Assembly (NCBI GenBank): GCA_028066985.1
Contig: JALCBB010000004.1
Span: 1-39,338, forward strand
Direction: 5' to 3'
DNA from: Alphaproteobacteria bacterium
GTDB taxonomy: Bacteria > Pseudomonadota > Alphaproteobacteria > JALCBB01
Length of the DNA: 39,338 bases
A program made the translations under genes and the position numbers. Shown here in pieces: positions 25,515-34,035 of this stretch; the first letter of the stretch is position 1, and every line of letters begins with the position of its first letter. The notes beneath the pieces are model-generated. The model made no database searches. It had not been told where the DNA came from and worked only from the letters and a program-made list of their open reading frames with translations.

Positions 25515-26597
25515 ATGCTCATCCTCGCCATAGAAAGCACCTGCGACGAAACCGCGACCGCGCTCCTCAAGACCACGCCGCAGCACCACATCCTCGCGCA
25601 GCACATCACTCCGCAAACACAGCACCGGCGCTTCGGCGGAGTCGTGCCCGAAATCGCCGCCAGACAACACCTCGCAAACCTGCCCGCGCTCCTCGGACAA
25701 ACCCTCCGCGGACAGCCGCAGCCCGGCGCCGTCGCCGCCTCGTGCGGGCCTGGACTCATCGGCGGACTCATCACAGGCGCCTCCGCCGCGCGCGCCCTCG
25801 CCCTCGCCTGGCAGACGCCCTTCCTCGCCGTCAATCACCTCGCCGCGCACGCCCTCTCGCCGCGGCTCGCGTGGCCCGAACTGAAGTTTCCCTACCTGCT
25901 GCTGCTCGCCTCGGGCGGACACTGCCAGACCCTCGCCGTCTCCGCGCACGACAAATTCCGCCGCTACGGACAAACCCTGGACGACGCCCCCGGCGAAGCC
26001 CTGGATAAAGCCGCCCGCCTCCTCGGACTCGGATGGCCCGGCGGACCCGCCCTGGAAAAACACGCCGCGACCTTCCAGCCCGAAAATCCGCAGCAGCGCC
26101 GGGACGCCCTCGCGCTCCTGCCCGATCCCCTCGCGCGGCGCGGCGACAGCGACGGCGACGGCGCGAACCTTGATTTCTCCTTTTCGGGACTCAAAACCGC
26201 CCTCGCCCGCAAAGTAAACAATTCCCCCGCCGCTTCGGTCGACACCGCCGCGCTTGCCTTCGCCTTCCAGGAGCGCGTCATGCGGAGCCTCGCGCGCGGC
26301 GCCGGACGCGCCCTCGCGCGCTTTCGCCGGGAGCACGCCGCCGACACGCCCCTTCTCGCCGCCGGCGGAGTCGCCGCCAACCGGCGTCTTGCCGCGCTGC
26401 TTTCCGAGGTTGCCGTGCGGCACGGCGCTGAGTTCCTTCCTCTTCCTGCGGGACTTTGCACTGACAACGCCGCGATGGTCGCGCATGCCGCGGGCGAGCG
26501 TGTCCGTGCCTGCGGTGATGGAGAGCCGTTTCCTGACGACGGATTTTGCACTCCGTTGCGTCCGCGCTGGCCGCTTGACGCCGGCGCTGTCGCCTGA
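25515..26597 (+). CDS. tsaD: tRNA N6-adenosine threonylcarbamoyltransferase TsaD
   Basis: Catalytic subunit that transfers the threonylcarbamoyl group to A37 of ANN-decoding tRNAs, with TsaB and TsaE. It is an ASKHA-fold protein. Visible features are the N-terminal MLILAIESTCDET, GGVVPEIAARQH (41-52), metal-binding His108 and His112 in NHLAAHAL, LASGGHCQTL (131-140), DAPGEALDKAARLLGL, and a late AAGGVAANRRL. Length 360 is normal. ATG 25515 was chosen over upstream in-frame starts because it begins exactly at the family N-terminus and has a -10 box 6 nt upstream. Residues RRGDSDGDGANL before FSFSGLKTA may be a small insertion. In relatives it is directly divergent from hemC; here mod2-res2 separates them. 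Confidence 0.95.
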   Translation: MLILAIESTCDETATALLKTTPQHHILAQHITPQTQHRRFGGVVPEIAARQHLANLPALLGQTLRGQPQPGAVAASCGPGLIGGLITGASAARALALAWQTPFLAVNHLAAHALSPRLAWPELKFPYLLLLASGGHCQTLAVSAHDKFRRYGQTLDDAPGEALDKAARLLGLGWPGGPALEKHAATFQPENPQQRRDALALLPDPLARRGDSDGDGANLDFSFSGLKTALARKVNNSPAASVDTAALAFAFQERVMRSLARGAGRALARFRREHAADTPLLAAGGVAANRRLAALLSEVAVRHGAEFLPLPAGLCTDNAAMVAHAAGERVRACGDGEPFPDDGFCTPLRPRWPLDAGAVA

Positions 26598-26647
26598 CCT
26601 TTGGCGCGAATTCTGCTATTCTGTTTTCGGAACCGAGGAGACCTCCT

Positions 26648-27055
26648 GTGGCGTACTGGCTTGTCAAGTCTGAACCTGAAGACTACTCGTGGCAGGATCT
26701 CCTGCGCGAGCGTCGCGCGCTCTGGGACGGCGTGCGCAACGCCGCCGCCCGCAACAATCTCGCGCGGATGCGAGTGGGCGACCGTGTATTTTTCTATCAT
26801 TCGGGCGGTCCGCGCGAGATTGTGGGGATCGCGAAGGTTGTGCGCGCGGCGCTGCCGGATCCTGCTGACGGTCGCTGGCTTGCGGTGGAGATCGCGCCTG
26901 CGAAGACATTGTCGCGTCCTGTCGCGCTGTCGGAGTTGCGCGGCGACGGTCGCGCGGCGCGGATGGTTTTGCTGCGGCAGCCGCGTCTTTCGGTGCAGCC
27001 TGTGGGTGTTTCGCACTGGAGGCTTGTTCTTGAGCGCGGCGAGGGGACGAAGTAG
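26648..27055 (+). CDS. EVE domain protein (thymocyte nuclear protein 1-like)
   Basis: Small cytoplasmic protein of the EVE/PUA-like fold, thought to bind modified bases in DNA or RNA. It has the family N-terminus YWLVKSEPEDYSWQDL, WDGVRNAAARNNL (27-39), MRVGDRVFFYHS (41-52) and a Pro-rich C-terminal segment with VSHWRLVLE. Length 135 fits. The GTG start has a strong Shine-Dalgarno GAGGAG (26635-26640) 7 nt upstream. It follows tsaD by 50 bp, matching the alphaproteobacterial neighbourhood, though gpsA and the YciI-like gene often found between them are absent. Confidence 0.9.
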   Translation: MAYWLVKSEPEDYSWQDLLRERRALWDGVRNAAARNNLARMRVGDRVFFYHSGGPREIVGIAKVVRAALPDPADGRWLAVEIAPAKTLSRPVALSELRGDGRAARMVLLRQPRLSVQPVGVSHWRLVLERGEGTK

Positions 27056-27097
27056 CGCCGTGTTTTTGTCATTAATTAAGGCGACAAACGAAGAACG

Positions 27098-27449
27098 ATC
27101 TTCGGCATTAGTGGGAGTTTGACTTAGACATTCACGATAGCCGCTCAAGCGAACCGCACCAACTAATGCCCGCAGGCGCCGCCTGCAAAAAAAATTAAAT
27201 TAAAAAGAAAATAATTTATTTAATTAACCCCATTAATTGTCTATTAATAATTAACAGAACAAATCTCTTTTTAACACATTAATTGTCTATTATTAATTAA
27301 TGAAAAACAATTTATTTTAATTGACCCCTTAAATGGTCTAATTGATTTTTAATTTATTTTTTTGCGGGCTAGCCCGCACCCGTTAGTTGGCGCGGTTCGC
27401 TTGAGCCAACACTGTGAATGTCTTAGTCCCACGCCCACTAATGCCAAAG
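27098..27449. repeat. MITE-like composite element (copies 8 and 9), longest core
   Basis: The left arm is 27098-27199 (-) with GCAGGCGCCGCCTGC (27172-27186). The right arm is 27346-27449 (+) with GCGGGCTAGCCCGC. The AT-rich core has two copies of a TTAATTGTCTATTA module plus TTGACCCCTTAAATGGTC. It fills the convergent gap between the EVE gene and gdh; nothing else is seen in 27056-27467. Confidence 0.85.
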
Positions 27450-27467
27450 AGCGCACTTCGTGGTCTC

Positions 27468-30400
27468 TTAATTTTCGGGGAGGCCGCTCAGCAACTTCAA
27501 ATGCCGGTTCGCCAGCAACAGCATAGACAAGCGCGGGTTCGCATCCACCCGCAACTCCGACAACAACTCGTGCGCCCGCTCATACTCCCGCCGATGCCGG
27601 CTCACCCAGCGGCCGATCGTCGCCTCCGGCTCCAAACCACGCCGCCCGCCCTGCGACAATATCCGCATCGTCAAAGCCGCCTGGTGAAAGTCCGCGTCCT
27701 CCAGCAGACTCTGAACCGCCAGTTTGTCCCACAATGTCAGACGCGGCACCTTCCCCGCCGCCGAACGCAGCCAGTCATACCCGAAATACTCCCCCACCCC
27801 GAAAAACAAACCCGCCACCTCCGCCACAGGCAGACCAAAACGCTGCGCCAGGTCCGATATCCCGCACGCCGACGACAAAAACGGCAGAAACGCCACCTCC
27901 CGCGCCAATGAACCGACAATCCCAAGTTCCGTAAATCGCTCCACCCGCCCCGCGAAACGCGCCAGACTGTCACCCTCAAGCAAATCCGCGCCCATCTCCG
28001 CCAGAGCCTCCACATCGCCGCGATAGCGCGCGACCTGCACCCCGATCGCGCCGTCGGCGCCGTTGCGCAAAAACCACGCCGTCGCCAGTTCGCAGAGACG
28101 CGCCGCCTCCACCAGCACCGCCTCGTCAGGACGGCGCGGATCAAAATCCATCGCCTCCGCAAGACGCCACAGACGCGGAATGGAAAACAACGCCAGCGTC
28201 ATTATCCACGCCCGCACCACCGCCTCGCTCTCGCTCCCCGTGCGCTCGCCGATCTCGCTCACAAACGCCACGCCCATCCGATTGCCGACGCCGTTCGCCA
28301 GCAGCATCGCCGTGATCTCGCGCCGCAGCGGATGCCGCAAAATCTCCGCCGAATAACGCCGCGACAACACCCCGGGAAAATACGCCAGCAACTCCGACTC
28401 CAGAAACGAATCCTCAAGCAGGTCCGAACCGATCAGGTCGTCATACAGGGCGTTCTTCGTGTGCGCCAGAAGCACAGACAACTCCGGACGCGTCAGACCC
28501 AGGCCGCGGCGGTTTCTGTCCTCAAACTCCTCGGCCTCCGGCAGACCCGACAGGCGACGGTCTAATTCATGGTGTCGCTCCAGATGCCGTATCACATGAC
28601 GCAGCCGGTCGCTCAGCGCGACGCTCAAGCCCTCCATCACGCTCAGACTCTGCACCTGCAGAAAATTATGACGCAGGACATGCGCCGCCACATCCGTCTC
28701 CATTGAGCCGAGCAGCCGGTCGCGCGCCGCGCGCGACAACTCGCCGCGCGACTCCGCGCCCGCCAGCAGAATTTTGATGTTCACCTCGTGGTCGGAGCAG
28801 TCCACGCCCGCCGAGTTGTCAATGAAGTCGGTGTTGATGTGTCCGCCGCAGGTCGCGTATTCAACGCGCCCGGCCTGGGTCACGCCGAGATTCGCGCCCT
28901 CCGCCACCACCAGCGCGCGCACCTCGCGGCCGCGGACGCGAATCGCGTCGTTGGCGTGGTCGGAGAGCGCCGCGTCGCTCTCATGACTGCCGCGCACATA
29001 AGTGCCGATGCCGCCGAACCACAGCAGGTCGGCTTCGGCGCGGAGAATCGCGCGCATGATGTCGGCCGGCGGCATCTCGCCCGCGTCAACTCCCAGACGC
29101 CGCGCCGCCGCCTCGCTCAGGCGAATCTGTTTCTCCGAACGCGCATGCACGCCGCCGCCGCGCGACAACTTCGCCGTGTCAAAATGATTCCAGTCCAGGC
29201 CGCCGCGAAAGAGCCGGCGGCGTTCCGCGAACTGAACGGACGGGTCGGGATTCGGATCCAGAAATATCCAGCGATGATTGAACGCCGCCACCAGCCGCAG
29301 CGAGCGCGACAACAGCAGTCCGTTGCCGAAAACATCGCCCGACATGTCGCCGACGCCTGTCACCGTGAGCGGCGCGGTGTCGGCGTCGCGTCCGAGTTCG
29401 CGGAAATGGCGGCGCACCGACTCCCACGCGCCGCGCGCGGTGATTCCCATCTCCTTGTGGTTGTAGCCCGCCGACCCGCCGGACGCGAAGGCGTCGCGCA
29501 GCCAGAAGTCGTGCGCCGCCGCGACGCCGTTGGCGATGTCGGAAAAATTCGCCGTGCCTTTGTCGGCCGCGACAACAAAATAGGGGTCGGGCGCGTCCAG
29601 ACAGACCACGCCTTCCGGACGCAGAAGGGCGCCGGCGGCGTCGCGGTTGTCGGTCACCTCAAGGAGCGCGGTGATGAAGCGGCGATACGCGTCCTCGCCC
29701 GCGGTCGCCAGCGCCGCGCGCTCGGCGGGCGGACGGCGCAGGGCGAAGCCTCCTTTCGCGCCCGCGGGAACAATCACCGCGTTTTTCACTTCCTGCGCCT
29801 TCGCGAGTCCGAGAATTTCGTCGCGGAAGTCGTCCGGGCGGTCGGACCAGCGCAGTCCGCCGCGCGCGATGCGTCCGAAGCGCAGATGCACGCCGTCAAA
29901 GTCGGGCGCCGAGACGAAAATCTCGGCGAGCGGACGCGGACGCGGCAGAAACTCAAGGCGGCGCGGCTCCAGTTTGAACGACACGACTTCGCCGCTGCGG
30001 CTGTCGGCGCCGGCGCGCCAGTAGTTGCTGCGGACGATCGCGCGCACCACTTCCAGGAGGGCGCGGAGGATTCTGTCCTGCGCGGCGTCCGAGACGGCTT
30101 CCAGGGTTTTTTCAATTTGTGTTTCAATCGCCGCGCCGCGCCGCTTGCGTTCTTTTGCTGTCGCCGTCACCGTCGCTGTCACCGTCGCGGACGATGACGG
30201 GGACATTAACGGTGACGATGATGCGCCCGCTGTCACCGTCTCTGTCACCTTCGCGGACGAGGACATTAACGCGGACGATGACGATGGCGCGCTCGTCGTC
30301 ACCGTTTCTGTCTCCGTCTCCGTCACCGTCGCTGTCTCCGTTTCCCCCGCGTCCGGGCGGAGGCGCGTTTCAAACAGCGACACCAGCATCCGCGCCGCCG

Positions 30401-32954
30401 CCGGCGTCCGCATCAGCGCGTTGGCGATGGAATCCAGACTCGCCGGAAAACGCGTCTGCAGAAGATAACGGCCGAAGGCGCGCAGAATCGCCGCCTCCTG
30501 TGGCGACAGGCCGGCGCGCAGAACCAGGCCGTTCATGCGGTCGTCTTCAATGCGTCCTGTGAGGACGCCGACAAAGCACTCCGCCAGCGCCTCGCGGATG
30601 TGCGCCGGCGGCGGCGGCGAGTCTCCGAGCAGCAGCGAAAAGTCGTAGAGCCAGATGCGGTGGCCGCCCGTCGTGCGGAACGAAAATGTATGCTCCTCGC
30701 GCACGCGGAACCCCATGCGCTCAAGCACCGGCAGCGTGTCCGAGAGCGAAAGTTGATCGCCCGGATGCAGACAGCGAAACGCCAGACGCGCCTCGCCCGA
30801 AGGAACATCGCCGGGCGCGTCATACGCCCGCTCCCCCGGAGACGCGCGCGCGCTCACATGATCGCCGAACCACTCCAGCCGCGCGCGCAGTTCCGCCTCT
30901 TCGGCGACCTGATCCAGCCACGCCAGATCCGCCGACGCCTGAATCGGCGCGTAGCGGTCGGCGTATTCGTCGGAGATGCTGCCGCCCCATCGGCGCAGCA
31001 CCGCCGCCGCGCGCTCCTCGCCGAGGCGTTCTATCAGACGCCGCGCCAGACGCTCGCGCCACGAACGCAGACGCTCGTCAATCTCGCGCGTCAGTCGCTG
31101 CAGCGAAATCTGCCGCCGCGCGCCGATGAAGAGTCCGTGAACGCGGACGAGCGAACTTTCGTCGTGAACGGCGCGGAGGGCGTGCGGCTTCGCGTCCAGG
31201 GCGCGCGCGACATAGCGGCGGATTTCTTCCAGCGCCGCCTCGCTCACATTGAGACGCGGCAGGCAGAGCGTCACATACCAGAGTTGCTCGGTCGTCTCGT
31301 GATGCGCGAAGACCCGCGTGCCGGGCTGTTCCTGAAGGCTTTCTATCGCGACCGCGAGTTCCGCCGTGTGCGGGGCGGGAAGGTGAAACAATTCGTCGCG
31401 CGGCCAGGTGTTGAGGATATGCCGCAGCGCCTTGCCGCTGTGCGACGACTCCGAGAGGCCGGCGCGTCCGGTGATTTCCACGAGTTTGCGGCGCAGGATC
31501 GGAATCTCGCCGATGTCTATGAAATACACATTGGAGGTGAAGAGTCCGACGAACATCGCGAAGACCGGCTTCTGTCCGCGCGCGGCGGGAAGGCGCACGA
31601 CCACGAGGTCCATCGGCGCGTCCAGATGAACGCGCGAGCGCATGCTGGATTTCCAGATCACCAGACGGCCGGGCGGCTCGTGGCGCGTCTTCGGCAGATT
31701 TTCGCGGCGACGGAAAATGCCGAGCGCCCGGCTCTGACTGCGGCGGCGCTCGGTGCCGGTCAGCGCGCCGAGGAATGTGAAGTGATCGTCGGCGAGCCAG
31801 CGCAGGAACTCGGCTTCTTCGGCGCGTTTTTCGCTTCGTGAGGACGAGGCGTCGGCGGCGAGGATGTCGGCGATTTCGCGGCAGCGGCGGCGCATCGCGC
31901 GCCAGTCGGCGACGGCGAGGTTGAGGTCGGCGTAGGTTGAGCGCATCTCGGCGTGAATCTCCGCCATTCGTTCCACCGCGCTCGGCGAGAGTTCTATCAG
32001 CACGACGGATTCGCTTTTGCGTCCGCGTGTTTCGGCTGTTGTGCCGGTCTCGCCGGCCGCGTCGGCTCTGGAGCCGGGGACGAGGTGCGTGAGGCGTCCG
32101 CCGGAGTCGCGGACGACGGAGACGACCGGATGCAGCACGAGGCGCGTCTCAACGCCGAGACGATTCAGCGCCGCGAGGGTGCTGTCGACGAGGAACGGCT
32201 TGTCGTCGTGAATCGTCAGCAGAAACGGACGCGCCGCCGACATCGGGTCGGATGACGGCGCGTGAAAGACTTCAAGAATCTCGCGTCCGCCCGCGCGTCT
32301 TCGCAGACGGCGGAAACTGTGCGCCGCCGCCGCCGCGAGCGCGGCCGGATCGCGCGCGCGCAGGGCTTCGTCGGTTGTGGTGGCGAAGAGGGCGGGCAGG
32401 TAGCGCGCCGCGAGCGCGAGTTCTTTTTTGTCGGACGCGTCGCCGAGGTCAATGCCGCCCGCCTGTCCGGCGAGTGCGAAGAGGGTCTGCGTCGGCTTGC
32501 CGCGCGGCGCGCGCAGGTAGCCGAGGCTTTCGGCGCTCAGGCGGTCGCGCACGCTGCCGGCTTTTGCCTGTCTCTTCGCTCCCGCCTTTGGCGCCGCCGC
32601 CGTTGTCGCCGCCTTTTTTGTCACCTTTTTGGTCGACGGGGACGATGAAGCCGCCCGCCTCGCCGCCCGTTTTTTTGTCGCCGCCGTTTTTGTCCCCGGG
32701 GACGACGAGGCTGCGCGTCCTCTCGCCTTTTTTGTCGCCTGCTTCGCGGACGCCGTTTTTGTCGCCCGCTTCACTGACACCTTTTTGGTCGACGGGGACG
32801 ATGAGGCTGTCCGTCTCCTTGTCCGGCTTTTTTTCGGCGCCGTTTTTGTCGCCCGCTTCGCGGACGCCTTCTTTGTCACCTTTTTGGTCGACGGGGACGA
32901 TGAGGACACCCGCCCTCTCGCCTGTTTTTTTGTCGTGCGTGTCTTTCGCGCCAT
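27468..32954 (-). CDS. gdhB: Large NAD-specific glutamate dehydrogenase with two repeat insertions
   Basis: Deaminates glutamate to 2-oxoglutarate with NAD; member of the large (180-kDa) class. An N-terminal regulatory half (with PFLLTIHDDKPFLVDSTLAA) precedes the catalytic domain, which shows GGLRWSDRPDDFRDEILGLA and NAVIVPAGAKGGFALR, with the catalytic Lys near residue 1066. Later motifs are TGVGDMSGDVFGNG, WFGGIGTYVR and GANLGVTQAGR. Residues 1-133 are a basic tail with four SSSPS/SSSPG units between Lys/Arg/Ala/Thr stretches. About residues 870-933 are a Thr/Glu/Val/Ser insert. Without both the length is about 1630, usual for the class. ATG 32954 has Shine-Dalgarno GGGAGAGG 5 nt upstream, so the tail is probably translated. 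Confidence 0.93.
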   Translation of the reverse strand: MARKTRTTKKQARGRVSSSSPSTKKVTKKASAKRATKTAPKKSRTRRRTASSSPSTKKVSVKRATKTASAKQATKKARGRAASSSPGTKTAATKKRAARRAASSSPSTKKVTKKAATTAAAPKAGAKRQAKAGSVRDRLSAESLGYLRAPRGKPTQTLFALAGQAGGIDLGDASDKKELALAARYLPALFATTTDEALRARDPAALAAAAAHSFRRLRRRAGGREILEVFHAPSSDPMSAARPFLLTIHDDKPFLVDSTLAALNRLGVETRLVLHPVVSVVRDSGGRLTHLVPGSRADAAGETGTTAETRGRKSESVVLIELSPSAVERMAEIHAEMRSTYADLNLAVADWRAMRRRCREIADILAADASSSRSEKRAEEAEFLRWLADDHFTFLGALTGTERRRSQSRALGIFRRRENLPKTRHEPPGRLVIWKSSMRSRVHLDAPMDLVVVRLPAARGQKPVFAMFVGLFTSNVYFIDIGEIPILRRKLVEITGRAGLSESSHSGKALRHILNTWPRDELFHLPAPHTAELAVAIESLQEQPGTRVFAHHETTEQLWYVTLCLPRLNVSEAALEEIRRYVARALDAKPHALRAVHDESSLVRVHGLFIGARRQISLQRLTREIDERLRSWRERLARRLIERLGEERAAAVLRRWGGSISDEYADRYAPIQASADLAWLDQVAEEAELRARLEWFGDHVSARASPGERAYDAPGDVPSGEARLAFRCLHPGDQLSLSDTLPVLERMGFRVREEHTFSFRTTGGHRIWLYDFSLLLGDSPPPPAHIREALAECFVGVLTGRIEDDRMNGLVLRAGLSPQEAAILRAFGRYLLQTRFPASLDSIANALMRTPAAARMLVSLFETRLRPDAGETETATVTETETETVTTSAPSSSSALMSSSAKVTETVTAGASSSPLMSPSSSATVTATVTATAKERKRRGAAIETQIEKTLEAVSDAAQDRILRALLEVVRAIVRSNYWRAGADSRSGEVVSFKLEPRRLEFLPRPRPLAEIFVSAPDFDGVHLRFGRIARGGLRWSDRPDDFRDEILGLAKAQEVKNAVIVPAGAKGGFALRRPPAERAALATAGEDAYRRFITALLEVTDNRDAAGALLRPEGVVCLDAPDPYFVVAADKGTANFSDIANGVAAAHDFWLRDAFASGGSAGYNHKEMGITARGAWESVRRHFRELGRDADTAPLTVTGVGDMSGDVFGNGLLLSRSLRLVAAFNHRWIFLDPNPDPSVQFAERRRLFRGGLDWNHFDTAKLSRGGGVHARSEKQIRLSEAAARRLGVDAGEMPPADIMRAILRAEADLLWFGGIGTYVRGSHESDAALSDHANDAIRVRGREVRALVVAEGANLGVTQAGRVEYATCGGHINTDFIDNSAGVDCSDHEVNIKILLAGAESRGELSRAARDRLLGSMETDVAAHVLRHNFLQVQSLSVMEGLSVALSDRLRHVIRHLERHHELDRRLSGLPEAEEFEDRNRRGLGLTRPELSVLLAHTKNALYDDLIGSDLLEDSFLESELLAYFPGVLSRRYSAEILRHPLRREITAMLLANGVGNRMGVAFVSEIGERTGSESEAVVRAWIMTLALFSIPRLWRLAEAMDFDPRRPDEAVLVEAARLCELATAWFLRNGADGAIGVQVARYRGDVEALAEMGADLLEGDSLARFAGRVERFTELGIVGSLAREVAFLPFLSSACGISDLAQRFGLPVAEVAGLFFGVGEYFGYDWLRSAAGKVPRLTLWDKLAVQSLLEDADFHQAALTMRILSQGGRRGLEPEATIGRWVSRHRREYERAHELLSELRVDANPRLSMLLLANRHLKLLSGLPEN
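30155..30345 (-). repeat. Coding low-complexity insert inside gdh
   Basis: About 64 codons read as ETETATVTETETETVTT, SSSALMSSSAKVTETVTAG and SSSATVTATVTATA. The 21-mer at 30166-30186 matches fdhA 2285-2305 at 20 positions. Here it encodes Thr-Val-Thr-Ala repeats; in fdhA it encodes DGDSDGD. Confidence 0.8.
32556..32954 (-). repeat. Coding repeat forming the basic N-terminal tail of gdh
   Basis: About 133 codons with four diverged units reading (A)SSSPSTKK or SSSPGTKT, joined by Lys/Arg/Ala/Thr. On the plus strand the unit contains GGTCGACGGGGACGATGA and TTTTTGTCGCC words. In the frame shifted relative to gdh the same DNA reads VVPGDKNGGDKK and IVPVDQKGDKKGGDNGG, nearly the peptide encoded by the fdhA insert. 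Confidence 0.85.
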
Positions 32955-33012
32955 TTAAGCCTCTCCCGAAAGACAACCCTAGCAGATTTTCGCCGTCCGC
33001 AAAAACCCGAAG

Positions 33013-33903
33013 TCAGCCGCCGCCGCGCTCGCCGCGCGCAAGCAGAATCGCCCCCTCAAGAGCATCGCCAAGCGGCTCCGACAAACATCCGCGCCAGCGC
33101 GAAGACAGCAAAGGCGCGTAAAGTCCGCTCAAGCCCCCCAGCAGAAACAGACGCGGTGAACGCTCCGGACACAACGCCGCCAGGGTCGCCTCCAACGCCG
33201 ACAGCGCGCGCGCGATGATCGCCGCCGCCGTCTCGTCTCCGTCGCGCGCGCCCGCGAAAACCCGCGGCGCATACCCCGCGAAGTCGCGCGGCGTCGCCGA
33301 AGCCGCGAACAACGCCAGACGCGGCGCGTCTCCGCCGAACTCTTCAAGGATCGCCGTCGTCAGGGGCGTGCGCGGCGTCACTCCGTCATGCGCCAGGAGC
33401 GACTCGCGCACCGCCTCAAAACCGATCACCGCGCCCGACGACTGATCGCCTCCCATGAAACCCCAGCCGCCCAGACGGAAAATCTCGCCGCCGCGCCGCG
33501 CGATATACACCGAACCCGTGCCGAGCAAAGCAAGCGCGCCGTCGCTGTCCGCGTCGCCGAGCGCGCCCGCGAGCGCCGTCTCGGAGTCGCTCACAATGCG
33601 CAGCGAGCCGAACGGCAGACGAGCCGAAACACGCGCCGCCGCCGCCGCGTCAATGTTGGAACCCGCGAGACCCAGCACCGCGTGACTCGCCGAAAATATC
33701 CGCGCCAGATCGCCGTTGTCCGCGCCCGCCGCGCGCGCCGCCTCGGACGCCGCCGCGACAATGCGCTCCGCCGCGAGCGTCTCGTAACTCGTCAGATTGC
33801 TGGATTCCGCCGCGCCGCGTCCGCGTATCGCGCCGTCGCGCGGCGCATACGCCGCCCGCGTGCCGCTGCCGCCGCCGTCAATCCCGAAAAACACCTCGGT
33901 CAT
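33013..33903 (-). CDS. BadF/BadG/BcrA-family ATPase, probable N-acetylglucosamine kinase
   Basis: Sugar kinase-like ASKHA protein of 296 residues. The N-terminal phosphate-binding motif is FGIDGGGSGTRAAYA (6-20). A second glycine-rich segment (LALLGTGSVYIARRGG) is followed by GGWGFMGGDQSSGAVIGFEAV (about 150-170), typical of the bacterial/eukaryotic GlcNAc kinase branch. A third motif LFLLGGLSGLYAPLL lies near the C-terminus. It would phosphorylate amino sugars salvaged from the wall, possibly anhydromuropeptide-derived GlcNAc. It ends 58 bp before gdh on the same strand, so the two could be co-transcribed. The substrate is inferred from the family. Confidence 0.8.
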   Translation of the reverse strand: MTEVFFGIDGGGSGTRAAYAPRDGAIRGRGAAESSNLTSYETLAAERIVAAASEAARAAGADNGDLARIFSASHAVLGLAGSNIDAAAAARVSARLPFGSLRIVSDSETALAGALGDADSDGALALLGTGSVYIARRGGEIFRLGGWGFMGGDQSSGAVIGFEAVRESLLAHDGVTPRTPLTTAILEEFGGDAPRLALFAASATPRDFAGYAPRVFAGARDGDETAAAIIARALSALEATLAALCPERSPRLFLLGGLSGLYAPLLSSRWRGCLSEPLGDALEGAILLARGERGGG

Positions 33904-34035
33904 TTAATTAACCTGCACACCCTGTCGTCCGTCAGTGAAAAACAATTTTAACTTTGCGGACAACGGCCGCAGGTTCAACCACGATTTAATTGACACCGTG
34001 GCGGTCGTCTGTCCCTTAATTAAAGAGAAAGACAA

